From Celoporthe dispersa (Eukaryota > Ascomycota > Sordariomycetes > Diaporthales > Cryphonectriaceae): a stretch of 64,000 bases of DNA. Location: the NCBI GenBank assembly GCA_016584495.1, contig WAID01000003.1:1-64000 (forward strand). Reading direction: 5' to 3'. Within the stretch, counting starts at the first letter, position 1, and every line of letters starts with the position of its first letter. The notes below the pieces were generated by a model. The model ran no database searches. It had not been told where the DNA came from and saw only the letters and a list, made by a program, of their open reading frames with translations. This document shows positions 34,300-48,000 of the stretch, one piece after another. Both the position numbers and the translations under genes were made by a program.

Positions 34300-34406
34300 C
34301 CTGTTTATAAAAAAGCGATGAAGTCTATTAGACTTCATTGAAAACTCTATACAAACGTGCACAGACCATTTCATTTACAAGAGTTAGACTTCAATGAAAA
34401 TCTGAA
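34300..34406 (-). repeat. Right arm of the 107-bp inverted repeat pair
   Basis: Reverse complement of 30376-30482, including the GAAGTCTATTAGACTTC near-palindrome. A further TTAAACTTCATTGA at about 34408-34421 suggests one more partial unit. Confidence 0.7.
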
Positions 34407-34819
34407 GTTAAACTTCATTGATAGTTTCTGGCCAGAATAAAGAAAAAAATATAAAGAAAGAAGCATTCAACGAAGCAATACAGATTACGTTTTCAGCTTT
34501 TTTCCCATCTCTTAGTAGCTTATATTGTTGTGGTGGCCAGTGGAGTGGACCTCAGGACATGGAGTGTAGATGGGTACTGAGATGGTTCAGATATAAGAGT
34601 ACAATCCCCCTTCATTTTTTTCTATGCTTAGAAAAAAATAACAAGCAATCTTCCCTTCTTTTCTCAATTTGAGCTCTCTGAACAGATCTAAAACAGGCTT
34701 TTCACTCTGACCTTATGCACATATAGCTTTCATTTGTTATCATCCTTATAACCAATTCAGCACGCTTAGATTGCACAAGCCCTTGCTTATTGCTTTAATA
34801 TTCGTTCTTTCGTACAATA

Positions 34820-36678
34820 AGTTGCAGGGGGTAGTTCTTGGCCACCCCCCCTTCTTGGCCACCCTAGCTGGCCACATTCAATATAAATATATATATTGAA
34901 TTTATCTACTTTTCTATCTTATTCGCCCATTACAATGCAATCCTCCTCGTCAGTAAGTAATTCGACATCGCTCTCTTCATCTAAATTATTATCGCCTTCA
35001 TTTATTGCTTTTTGAGTCCTCTGTATCTCTTTAATCCCAACAAACTTCGAATTCGGACTATTATCAATTTTCCTTCTTTTCGTTAGCTTTTGAGCTTCAA
35101 TTTGCCTTTTGAGTACTCGATTTTCCTCAAGAGCATTAGCTAGAGCTATATCTCTGTCGTCCCAAGCTTTGAGGACTTTCCTAAAAAGGAAACGTTGACC
35201 AGAAATAGTAGAAAGCTGCTTTCGATAGCTGCTTAGTTGATTATATAGATTTTTGGCTTTTCGAGGAGTTGTAAATATATTTGATGGCTTTGAGGATGTT
35301 GTCGAAGGTAAAGTAGATCCAGTTGATTCTTTTAAGCCTGAATTCGATTAGTTTTGAGAGTGTTGTGGTATATTCTTAAGGAGAAGAGTGCTCAAGAGTG
35401 GCTTAGCTAGGCGGAGGGGCTAAAGATTTATTGCTTTCCATCCAGATTTGATATTCTGGCTGGAAAGGCTTTCCAGACGAGCTAGGCGATAGTTCTCGAG
35501 GAATAAACGCTTTCCAACAATAGTACTATCCCCCCTATTGGCCCAGAGCATTCAGCTTCCTTCTGTAAGCTCTCTTGAGAGAGGAAAAAATACTTAGGTC
35601 GAGGGGTTGAAGTACGTGAGAAGTATGAGGAGGCAAATAAAGTAATAATATATTATTTTGAAAGCATTTCTATATAAATTTACTTATTGTATAGCTGCTA
35701 TAGCTATCCAGGACTAATAGCTTTGCTTCCAAAAGGTTCTCTGATTAGCTGCTAGGAATGAATACCCTTTTCAATTACTCGAGCGCTATTTCATTGCTTA
35801 TCTATCTATTTTTCGTTGCAGTGAATTGCTAGCCTTTATATAGCTTCATATCCAATGGAAACTATTGCTGTTGCACTATAAAGCCTCTGAAAATTACTAA
35901 TGGATAGAGGTAGATGCTAGTAGCTGAGATATATTCAATAAAAGAGATCTAGGTTCGCGATCCAGGCTTTTTTTTTCTGGATTGAATATGAAGAAGAGCT
36001 ATTAAGGACTAATCTGTTTTCTTCCTAGCCTTCTATTATCCCAGCCTTATTCATATTCCATCGGTTAGTTGGCTTGATAGCCTGGATATGAGAAAGACTG
36101 AATAGATGGAACCAAGGCTTTATTATCTTTATTATTGCTCTATTGATTCGAATAGAGGCAATGCAGCGAGTTCTCCGGACTTTGATCTCTGGATTTCTCT
36201 TTAAAAAAGAGATAATCTATTTCTTTCCTAGAGGCTGAGAATCTCCCTTGATAAGAAGGATTTTCTGAGTAAAGAATCTAAGCTCTGCATAGCTGGGTGG
36301 AAGCTCTAGGCTTTCCTGATTGCGAATCCATTCGACAAGCTTGTTTTCCTGGCTAGAAGAAAGCCTTTGGTTATATTTGTGAGCTGTTTTATGCGATGTT
36401 CTTCCTTCTAGGCGTTGTTGAAAAGTTGCTTTTGGAATGCCCCATTCTTTCGAGGCTTGCCGTTATGATAAGCCTTTTCTGACAGCCTCAATAGCTTGGG
36501 CAAGCTCAAGTTCGGTATAGGGCTTCATTGTAGTTATATAAAACGTCGATATAAATATGAAGTTATTCAGATTAAAATTGGTTGAGAAAAGGAGGAGGAA
36601 AGAGAGGTGGTTGAAGAGGCGGTGTGGCCGGCTAGGGTGGCCAAGAAGGGGGGTGGCCAAGAACTACCCCTTGCAACT
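34820..36678 (-). mobile_element. Pogo/Fot1-type Tc1-mariner transposon
   Basis: A 1859-bp element with about 58-bp terminal inverted repeats: the left begins AGTTGCAGGGGGTAGTTCTT, and the right is its complement with one mismatch in the first 25 bases. TA is duplicated at 34818-34819 and 36679-36680, the hallmark of Tc1/mariner insertion. Removing the element restores the LTR sequence CAATAGCGCTCGAG. Both TIRs contain a second inverted-type motif, TTCTTGGCCACCC. It carries one decayed transposase gene on the minus strand. Confidence 0.92.
34919..36528 (-). pseudogene. Pogo/Fot1-type transposase, killed by RIP-like stops
   Basis: ATG at 36528 starts MKPYTELELAQAIEAVRKGL. A TAA stop then interrupts the helix-turn-helix RQASKEWGIPKATFQQRLEGR. 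Downstream are the CENP-B-like ENKLVEWIRNQESLELPPSYAELR, NRWNMNKAGIIEG (the first catalytic Asp region, with DEK/DEA-like residues changed to NKA) and a C-terminal leucine-rich tail ending in LTDEEDCIVMGE. Several TAG codons stand where Trp or Gln is expected, which are G-to-A and C-to-T changes. Total length is about 536 codons, normal for Fot1/pogo enzymes. Confidence 0.85.
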
Positions 36679-36700
36679 TAGCGCTCGAGGTTCTAATTCA

Positions 36701-37314
36701 ATATATATCGTTTTCGTTTGCTTAAATTAATAAAAATATATTTTATATTCCATAGCAATTTATTTCAATCTGCTGCTACTAATTTGCTACTTGAATAACG
36801 AAATAAACTATTTCTATCTATAGAGATCAATAGCTTATAAGAATACAAGATTGATGAAATTTTAGATTTTTATTGCAATTGCTATAGAAAAGGCAGCTTT
36901 TGCTTGAAATATACTATTAAATGAATCAGCTATAACAATTCCAAGAAAATGCTCGCTTTATATCTTAAGAATGCTTAAAGGATCGTAAGCAATTATTACT
37001 GCTAATACTCATTCAAATCTGGATTCTAGATAATTAGCTTGCTAGAATTCGATTCTAAAAAAAAGAAATAATATTACAGACAGCCTTTTTAGGATTGCCA
37101 ATATCTTAATCTAGAGAATTAGAATTGATTATATAAGCTAATTATATAATCAATCTGTTGGATAAAACTCTATTCTGCTCGCAATTTGTAATTGTAGCTT
37201 CTTAAGCTATATTTTGTTATCAGAGCCTATACTTGTCTGAGGATAGAGCTTGCTTATTTGTAGCTAAAATAGAGAACCGATTCGCCTGCTTATTGTTCAT
37301 CTATCTCCTCGCTT
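36701..37314. other. AT-rich spacer between two LTR-A elements
   Basis: No gene is supported. Positions 37131-37220 match 23995-24090 in inverted orientation, so part of this is another RIP-degraded repeat. The last 100 bp return to normal base composition. Confidence 0.5.
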
Positions 37315-37319
37315 GCTAC

Positions 37320-37639
37320 TGTTGTGGTGGCCAGTGGAGTGGACCTCAGGACATGGAATATAGGTGGGTCCTAAGGTCGTTCAGATATAAGAGTGCAGCC
37401 CCCATTCATTTTTTTTCTACGCTTAGAGAAAAAAAAAATAATAAGCAATCTTCCCTTCTTTTCTCAATTTGAGCCCTCTGGACAGATCTAAAGCAAGCTT
37501 TTCACCCTAATCTTATACATATATAGCCTTCGTTTGTTATCGTTCTTATAACCGATTCAGCATGCTTAGATTATATAAGCCTTTGCTTATTGCCTTGATA
37601 TTCGTCCTTTCATACGACAGCGCCCGAAGTTCTGGTTCA
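37320..37639 (+). repeat. 5' LTR of the full-length Ty3-type element
   Basis: It starts TGTTGTGGTGGCCAGTGGAG and ends GTTCTGGTTCA. It is clearly less mutated than the 3' LTR, mostly differing by G/A and C/T. An A-rich tract (AGAGAAAAAAAAAATAA) and ATATAAG lie inside. Confidence 0.88.
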
Positions 37640-40600
37640 ATAATACAGTAAATATAGACTTAGCTATTCAGGCTAATAGTTCAAAGCTATCTTCGTTATA
37701 GCTTGTAAAAGCTAATAATAGTAGCAAATCATATTCTATAAATAGGCATATTTCTTTCCTTAATATTCTTTTCTCTTAATTATTTTATTTGAATATTGAT
37801 ATTTGATAAGCTATATATTATGCCTAGACTCTAGATTATGCTTGAAGCTTCTCGAAAAAAGGCAAGAGCTAGATAGAGAGAGGGTAGTATGAGTTTCGAT
37901 TGGCAGGCAATAAATGAATTATCGAATTTATATGCTAATATTATAAAGAAATAAATTCCTTTTTCTGCAATTCCTTATTATTCTTATATAAAATCCTATA
38001 TATCTTAGGCCTATATATACCAATATAGATACGATTTTGATAAGAGTGGATTTTTAACTAGAGTAATAAATATTATACTTTTATTAAGTAGTATTCTGCA
38101 ATAAGAAGCAAGATAGGCGATTAAGCTTCTGGTTCGAATAGTATAATTTGCTAGAATATATATAGCTAAATTGTTTATTTGGATTAGAGATTTATTAATT
38201 GCAATATTATAAAGAAGAAAAATAAGAGATATTGGAAATAAGAAGAGACTCAAATATATAATAAATAGAAATAAAAATGCATAATAATTAGGCTGAAATC
38301 TGAATTATACAAAATGCTTTATACTTATTCAGCAAAAATAATATTAATTAATATAATAGTTAATAAAAGCAATCTCTATTAAATATAAAATAGCTTATTT
38401 ATTTGCTTATTATCTATCTTTAATATCTTATTATTTATATACTAGCTTGCTTATTAGTCTTTAATATTAATATTTTTTGCTTTACTAAATTAATCTCTTA
38501 ATTAGATTGGAGAATATTACTATTATAGTATTGCTTAATTAGAGCTTATAATATAAATTAATAAAGAGTTAATTTAGGCATTGTCGATAGAAGGAAAGAA
38601 TAGCTTTAATCTTAGAAAGCTTGATTAAGGATACTTCTAATTCTTTAAAGCCTCTTTCTAATAGCTGATATAAGCCGAATTTCAAATTCCTATCTTATAG
38701 TAAGCTAGCAAGAGCAAATCTTATTTTATTTTTTCAGATTAAAGTTTCTTCTTAGCTTAAATGCTTTAATTAGTAGTATAAGATTAAAGATATTAGAGAT
38801 AATAAAGCCTTTAATTTTATAAGAGATTATTATATAGATTCAATTATAGCAAATAAAATAGAGTGCTATATTATAAGTATTAGTATTTAGAAAAATTAGA
38901 AAAATTGATTGCTTATTGCTTACTAATTTTAGAATTATTTTTAAGCTTATATATTAGAATAAGAATGCCTTAATATCTTGAATAATTGCTTTATTATAGA
39001 TATTGCTAATTTGTAATTATTTATTATTAATTATAATAATATTTTAATTTATTTTGGGATTTAAGAAAATTAGTTTATTATTAAAATTTGAATAAAACTC
39101 TTTTTAATATAAGTAAAGTATTTTAGAACTAATTATAGTATTATTACTAAGAATATTATTAATAAGATATAGCTTTTCTTTATAAAGAAGCTTTTTTAGT
39201 CTATAAAAAGATATTTTAAGAGAAAACTTAAGACTAATTTGCATATAAGGCTATTAATCTCAAATTTAATTAGCTAATTTAATTTCAATCTCTATTATAG
39301 CTAATACTTAAATAGATTATATCTATTCTTATATCTCGATTAATATATATAGCTCTCGATTAAAGTATAGATTAAAAATAATAATCTATAAATCTTTTAT
39401 ATTATTAGTTTTCTTAAGAAATAGCTATATTAGCCAAATAGATTCTGAAATATAAGAATGCTTAAAAGAATAATTAAGATTTGATAGACTTAGCTTCCAA
39501 GATAGAATAGCTCTAGATTAATCAGATTATTATAGCTTAGTTTCTGAAGAAATAGAGAGAAAATCTTAAATAGATTTATAGAATCTCTTATAAGCAGATA
39601 AAAGCTTTTCAAACTATCTCTTAATAGCTAAGCTATCCAAAGATAGTTGTTTTTTAGGAGCTAATACAAGATAGAATTAACTTTCTCTAAGCAAGTATTA
39701 TCTATATAAATCTCAAGGAAAAGAGTAAGATCTATATAGAGATATAGCAAGTAGAGATCAATAATATTCTTAAAAAAGATAGGATTATTAGAAGATGCTA
39801 TAAATATAGTTCCAAATCTTATAATACTTATAAATATATTAAGCTTAGCATTCTTATAAGTAATAGTATCTATTATATTCTAGCTTTATCTAAACTTGAA
39901 TAGCATTTTGGCAATTGGATAGAGTTTCTTAATTCGAAATCTATATTAGTATTATATAGATAGATTATATCTATTAGAGATAATTTCAATATAAGTATTT
40001 TTCGCTTAATTCTTAATATTTATAAAGAATATTAGAAAAGAGGCTTTAATAAATTATAGATTGCTTAATATATTAGCTTAGTTAAGGAAGATGAAAAATA
40101 GCAAAGCAATATAAAGCTAGCTAAGAATAAGATTTTATAGGAGAAAATAGATTCTATTCCAAAATATATAGGCTAATATCAGATTAATAATATTGAATTC
40201 TTCAATACTAATAAAGAGATTAAGATTAGCAATATTTATCTTACTTCTTATAAAGCTTAATTATATCTTTCAAAACTCTTATCTAATATAAATTCTATTA
40301 GTATTAAGCCTATTTAGGGCTAAATTAATACTAATAAAGCTAAAAAGCGCAGAATTAGTAAAATAGCTTAAGATTTTAGTGAGATCGATAGGAAAAAAGA
40401 TATAATAAATATTAAAATCCTAAATTAGCTAATAATTGAAGAGCTGCTTAATATTGGGAAGCTATCTAATACTGAATAAGTAGAGCTTATTGCTTAGGCT
40501 ATTTATAATAAATTTTTGAACTAGTTTTTGAATTATTTTTTCAAAGTTTCTAAGAAAGAGATAATTATTATGATATTTGAATAGAGAGCTTAATTAATCT

Positions 40601-41999
40601 ATAGTCTTTAAAGAGTCGATTCAGAAGCTTAGGAGATTATCGATTTTGATAAGAATCTAAATGCAGATCTATATAGATTATCGAATACTAATTCAATATT
40701 TATTTCTTAAAGAAAGCTTTAGATTTCGACTTTATTCTAATTTTTTGATATAATTAGTAAATAGATTATTAATAATTATAATATTTCTGAATACTTTATA
40801 AAGCTTGCAAAGCTTCCAATTATCTAAGGCATAAGCTTTTCAGCTAAAGAAGAAAATATAATACTTTTGATCAATATAATAAGAGTATTTAATAAATATA
40901 TAAATCTTTCGATTATATTTTCAATAGCTATATTGAATAGCTTTTATAATTAGAATATTACTCTAATATTTTATTTTATTTTTTGTCTTAATAATAAAGA
41001 GTATATATTTATCTAAGCTATATTAGATTTAAAAGCTAAGATAAGTCTGATTTCTCTAATATTCTGCATTAAGCTTAGGCTGCTTTATATATCTATTATT
41101 AATATTATATCCAGAATTTATAATAAGTCTGATATAGTATTAGTTAGAATATTTGAGATTAAGATATTCTGCAGAGATTTCTCTGAATAGGTTATTTTCT
41201 ATATTATAGATAATAGAATAATAATACTGAATTATCCTATACTATTGGGAATGCTATTTATTATATAGACCAAATTTTCGTTCGATTATATATATTTTAG
41301 ATTTTTTTATACGAGTTTCGCTTTCGAAAAGATTTGTCTTATTATTATAGTTAGTAGTAAGAAGAGTTTTAAAAAAAAGGAAGCTTGCATATCAAAAAAC
41401 TAAATATTAGTAGCTATTTCGAAAGATGCAAAGCTATTAATAGTAAAGATATTCCTTTTTAAATGCATCTCGAATCTAAAGATATACTAATAATATCTAT
41501 TCCTGAAAATAAAATCGAGGCAATAATCAATAATCTATCTATTAAAATAATAGAAAGAGAGTTAAAGAAAGAATGCTTTCAAATTATAGAAAAGAAGGAG
41601 TATTAAGGCTTTTATCTATATAGAATACATATCAAATTTCAATTATCCTGCCCAATATAAGAATCTAAGAAAGAGAAAGAGAGTATTTTAAGCTTAATTA
41701 ATATAATATATAAGTCAAAAGTAAGAAAGATTAAGCCTATTAATAATTTATAATTAGATAGATTTATGCTTAAAGAAAAGCTTAAATGGAAGCTATCTAA
41801 AGTAAAGGAAATAAAAAGAGCTTAATAATTTATAAAGCTAATTAAATATAATAATTAGATTAAATTGAAATTCAGCTTTATTAATCTAGATAATTATTTT
41901 ATATCTAAATGCTGAGCAGATATAAAAAAGAATAACTATAATAAGCTCAATGATAAAGAGCTTGAGATATTCAAGCATATGCTTTGCAATTATATTAAA

Positions 42000-44900
42000 A
42001 TATTAGCTTGGGATTTTACTAAAATCAGTTAAATTATTAAAAAAGTAGCTTTATTATAAGAGATTAGAACTATTCTATATAAGATTTTCTAAGAAAGATA
42101 TATTTCTATACTAAATGCTTTTTATTAGAAATTAATCGATATTTTAAAATAGTGCATTAATAAAAAGATTATTAAAAAGAGTTATATATCTTATTGCAAT
42201 AATTAGTTTCTTATTGAGAAAAAGAATAGCAAGCTATGCCTGATTAATAATGCCTAGAAATATAATAAGCATATACTCAAAGATGCTTTTATATTGCTAG
42301 TATTAAATGAATTCTTAGAAGACTTTGCTATATATAAAATACTATTATTATTAGATTTCTTCTCTAGGTATAATCAAATTTTATTATATTCTAATAATAA
42401 GAATATAACTATTTTCTCGATATTTTTAAGCTTATTCAGAATATATATTTTGCTGCAAAAAGCGATTAATTTAATAGCTCAATTTATAAAAATTATAATC
42501 AGATTTTTATATAATCTTATTCTTTATATATATTAATTATTCTTTGATAATATTCTAATTCAAAGCTTAGTAATAATCTATAATAATGAGATATTTTCTA
42601 ATATTTCAAATATTCGTTATTTTATTGCTGAATATATTGCTAATCTGGATAAAGTCTTGATAAATATTAAGCTTACTAATGCTATTATTTCTGCTTTCAA
42701 ATCTGAATAATATTAGATGAAAGTTAATATAGTCGGATATATTGTTAATTCCAATAGAAAATAATTCCAGAATAGGAAAATTGTAAAGCTTTAAGCTTAG
42801 ATAGTATATAAAGATATTAAGAATATTCGCTTTTTTCTTAGTTTAATTATATATTATGCAATATAGATTTGGAATTTCGCTATTATTGCATAATTATTCT
42901 ATAATTTTCTGAAAAAAAGTATATTATAATTATAAGAAGATAAATATAAGAAGGCAATTCGAATTCTTATTCAAATTCTTATTACTAAGCCTATTATTAT
43001 TGCTATTAATTATAGCTTAATTATTAGCGAGATTATATTTATAATTAATATAAATTTTCTTAGCTAGGATGCAATTCTAATATAGATTATCGAAGGATAT
43101 AGAAAGCTTGCTTGCTTTATTAGTAGAATTTGAATAATTGCTGCGCAAAAGTACGATACTATTAAAAGAGAATGCTAAGCTATCTTATTCGTTTTGCAAT
43201 CTCTTTATTAATATTTTTATAAATATTGTTTTATTTTGAAAATTGATGCTTATATATTGGTTAATTAATTTAATAGCAGAATAAATAATATATTAAGTGC
43301 TCTAGTAAATAGATAGATTGCAATTATTAAAATATTCGATTTTATTATAAAATATATGCTTGGATTGAAGAATCTAATAGCTAATATATTCTCAAAGCTG
43401 CTATATTCAATCTTATTGCAAGAAAATGAAGGCAATGATATCGAAATATAATGCGATATTTAATTCAATAGTATAAAAGCTGCTAAGGCGGAATTAATAC
43501 TATTATTAAATCCTAATCTTTATTAGATCTAGTAGTTAATCTAATATGCTAAGTTTTTATGCAAAAGTATAATATTAGCAAAGCTTTCTTAATGCTAGTA
43601 AAGAAGCTTTATAGCTAAAGTATTGAATTATCAAATAATTGATTAAGCTTTATAGTATAAAGCTGAAAGTAAATATCTATAGTGAAGAGTAATAGATAAT
43701 TCTAATCTTTGATATTATATTTTGAGAGAATATTATACTAAATTTGATTATTAAGGCTGGAATTTAATAATTGCTTAGATTAAGCAGTTATATTTTTGGA
43801 AAAGGCTATAAATAGATATCTCTAATATTATAGCAGAATATAAAAAATATGCTAAGTTTGATCTCAAAATATAAAAAGAAGAGATTATTTTTTTATATTA
43901 AGTTAATTTTTTATAAGAATTAGTATTGATATTCAATATATAGCTGAGAATAGTAGATTCAGATATCTTACTGAAGCTTGATATAATTTGATAGGATATA
44001 TTATTGTAAGATTGCTTAAGAAAGCTATAGCTGAGGCAATATAAAAGTTTATTCTGAAAGAGATTATTCTTATTTTTAGCTGCTTTCTTAAGATTATTAT
44101 AGATAGAGGGCTTGAAAATAAAGCTAAGATAGCGAGATTTATTAAGGCTTTAGGGATTCTGCTTATTTAGGTTTTTAGCTATAATCTTTATGCTTAAAGC
44201 TAAGTAGAAGCAAGATATTTTTCGATTGCTAATATATTCGCCAAGCTTGTAGATATGCAATTGCAATAATGAAGGCAATATTTGAGAATTGCTTTTTTTA
44301 TAGAAAGAATATTTATCTGATAGTCTTATAAGTATAGTTTTTTTTACTTAGTATTTGGCTAAAAGCTTTTTATTTTAATTGAGATAGAAATTTTGATATA
44401 GAGAGTCTTTGCTTAATCTGCAAATTAATTATCTTAAGAAGTATTCGAGATGCATTTTCGTATAATTACTATTAAGCAGAAAGATATATTGTATGCAATT
44501 AAGACTATATAAGTATATTGAGAGAAAATAGCAAAAAAGGCATAGATATATAGCTTAATAAGGAAGGCATAATTCTGCTTAAGAGATTTAGTTTTTGTCT
44601 ATAATTATATTAGGGAAAATAAGCTATTTATATAATGCGAAGATTTTATATAAATAGAAAAGATTATATATTATTGCTTAGATTTTAAATAAGAATGCTT
44701 ATTATCTTAAGATTATAGATAGCATTTTGCTTAAAAATATATATTTGGCAATTAATATTAAAAAGTTTATATAGAATGCGAGCAGGATATAGAAGCTAGA
44801 AATACTTATACTTTAGGAAGAAAATATTGAAATTATTATTGGATAACTATTGATTGATAAATTGATATTTCTGCAAGCATTATAGTATAGAGAATCTGAT

Positions 44901-45060
44901 AATTATATATTAGAAATCTATAAAGCTGATTTAGATAATAATATAATATTCTAAATATTTAATATTATTGAATATAAGGGCATACTTGTATAGATAATTC
45001 TTAATCCTAATATTGTTAATCTAACTATTGAGGATAATAATAATGCTGATAATAATAATA
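42000..45060 (+). pseudogene. Decayed pol gene: reverse transcriptase, RNase H, integrase
   Basis: Reverse transcriptase is visible at about 42160-42560: FLIEKKNSKLCLINNA, then KDAFILLVLNEFLEDFA and LLLLDFFSRYNQI. The polymerase aspartates appear as LFFDNI at about 42538-42555, with the second Asp changed to Asn. RNase H follows near 43140 (KYDTIKREC). Integrase lies at about 43850-45060. Stops are TAA or TAG throughout. It was probably inactivated by RIP rather than by deletion. Confidence 0.8.
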
Positions 45061-48000
45061 ATTATGCGGATAATAGGCTTATATAGGCTGCTGAGAAGGA
45101 AAGGAGAGAATAAGAGAAAGCAGATTGCAATAGAATGTATATTTCTATTTTTATTAAATCTGCATTCTTTGCTCAGAATTAAGAATAGTCTCTTTTTGTC
45201 TTTTTTTATATTACAAAAGTATATTTTCCTTATTTATTCTCTTTTCGCATATTTTGCTAAGAGAGAAAAAATAATAATTTGTCTATTATTATTTTACTAT
45301 TTATTATAAATAATATAATATCCTAATAAATTTTCAAAAATCTAATATAGAATAAGATATTTAGATATAAAATATTTGAATTATTAAAATTATGTAAAAG
45401 CAATATATAAGAAATGCTATATTGGAATATAATTTGATTAAAATAATTATCTATTATTTTATTTTATTTTTATCTATTATTATTCTTATATTATTTTCTT
45501 ATTATATTTTTAAAAAGATTATTTGAAGCTGGATTTATAAATGAAATAGCTAATCAAATCTTGAAATAAGTCTTATATATTCTATTAATATTGCTAATTA
45601 TTCTGATTTAGGCTTGCATTTGATTGAAAATCGAATTATTGGATAATAGTTTGAAAACTCTCGATCTTATCTGAGAATAATATAGTTTCGATATTATAAA
45701 GATCTTTGGCTTGCTAAGTTCTCTTCTTTTTGAGAGATTTGGAAAGCTTCTGAATATAAGAATTTGCTACTTTTTTTTCCTTTCTTTTGCTTTTCGCTTT
45801 AATATTCGAAATTTTCATATAAGATCTGATTTTACTTTTTCTAATCAATTTGGATATAGATTTGGCTAGAGATATTTGAGTAGATCTAGCCTTTGCTTGT
45901 AATATAGATTAATTTGATTTTCTAATTAAGCGAGAAGAAAAGAGTAGCTTTCTTGGATATAGAATATTCCAATTATTCTTAAAAAGGCAGAGATTGGAAA
46001 GAATACTATCTATTTATTCAATATTGCTATAAGAAATATTATTGCATTTCAGAAATTAATACTAGCTTTTTATAATCTAATATACTTTATTATTAATATT
46101 CAAATCTAAAATTATATTAAATATTTGATATAAGCTTAATTGATTAAATAAATTGCGATATTATAGTAAGGAAATAAGAGAAAATATTAGCAAATGCTTA
46201 AATCTGAATAGAAATGAATAAATAAAACTCTTATTTATATATACTGATTATTGATATATAGAATATCTTGAATATAATTATATTTTATCTTAGTATAGTA
46301 GATGCAATTACTATATTTGCTATTGAAGAAACTGAATAAAAAAATATATTTGAGAAAAGGCTAATTTATATTAAGCTAAATACTATTGATTAATATAAAA
46401 GCTAAAGCATATTAATAAATATAATAATTGTAAGAGATAAAATTGCGATAATTATATAATTGAATAAGAAGATATTATAATTAGTTAGCTTAGATAAAGA
46501 TATGCTCGAGATATTCTCTAAATAGCTTTGTATTAGTTTTGTATATTAAGATAGGTTATAAGATAATCTCCTAAGCAGCTTTTAGCTAAAGGAATTTCTG
46601 AATATAGATAGAGCTAGCAATTAGATTATTCTAAAAAGAAAAATTGCTATAAATAATCTAAAAGCAATAGATTATGCTTAGCTTATTATAAATAGTAGAG
46701 AAAATAGTCTTATTTATAAAGAAATATTAATTATAAATAATAAGAAAGTAAGTATTAATATTAGAAAGATAGATAAAAATAATAAATTAATTCTAATTGC
46801 TTTTATTCTGCTGCTATATTGGATTGATTTGCGAAGAAAAGATAATATTAGTAATGATTTGAGATATATTGATTTATATTTTAAATCTGAGCAGAAAAAG
46901 AGAAGAAGAAATCTATAAGAAAGAATAGAAGTAGAAAAGAAAGAGAAATAGAATAGCTAAGTAAGAATAAATAAAGAGATAGAATTATGCTAGATTAAGG
47001 AAGAGAAGGAAAGTATTATCGCATTTTCCTAATCACAATTCTTGCTTAATTTACTTAATAATTTTAGCTTAGCTAAGAATCTAGCTTGCTATTAATTGAT
47101 AAAAATAGAAAAGAATTATTAGTCTCGATTGCAATAAGAAAAACTCTTAAGCTAGCTAAATTAATTTTAGAAATTAGTATAATCTCTTTTTTCTCCTATT
47201 TTTTAATAATAATTCTTAGAAATAACTATTCTATTGATTTATATTCTCTATTTTGATTTTGCAATCTCAATAATACTATAATTATTGAATTAGAATCTTA
47301 GTTTTCAATCTTTTTACTCTATATTGCATTTTCTTTTATCAAATATATATTGCAAATCTCAATTTTTATTTTCTTTTCCTACTTTTGCTATAATTAGCTT
47401 TTTTTTTTATAGCTTAAATTATAATCTATTCAAATATTATAACTATAGTTTTTCGAAATTATAAATCGATTAAAACTATTATATTTGGAGATCGAAATTA
47501 GATAGCTAAAGCTTATTGCTTATATATTTTTTTTTGCTAAGATATTTTACTTTCCTATTATTATTAAATCGAGATCCTTTTTTTTTAATATATGCAGATA
47601 AGAGAGTGAGATAATGCAGACTTTTCTAGATAGATATTTCTCAAATCTTCAGAAATAATTCTTATATAATAAAAAAGAGTATAAGAGAGTAAATATACAA
47701 ATTAGTTTCCTTAATCTTTATAATTTGATAAGATTAATTTAGATAAATAATATAAGAAATATGCTTATTAAAGCTATTTTTATTGCTTTTAGGTATTATA
47801 TGCAGAATAATTAAAAAGAGATTATTCTTTTTGCATATATTGAGATTATATTTAATAAAAAAACTTAATAATTGAAAATTAATTATTTATTTAGAATAAA
47901 GAATAAGAAAGTATTATAATATTGATTTCTATTTCTTTATTTTATAAAGAAATCAATTAGCTTCCGAAGCCTTGCATAATATAATACTTGATATAAGAAA

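Larger units (their letters stand above)
34526..36700 (+). repeat. Solo LTR, family A, interrupted by a DNA transposon
   Basis: LTR sequence TGTTGTGGTGGCCAGTGGAG begins at 34526 and runs to 34817. It resumes after the nested element at 36681 and ends TTCTAATTCA at 36700. About 312 bp of LTR remain. ATAT on both sides (34522-34525 and 36701-36704) may be the target-site duplication. No internal region is present, so this is a recombination product. Confidence 0.8.
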
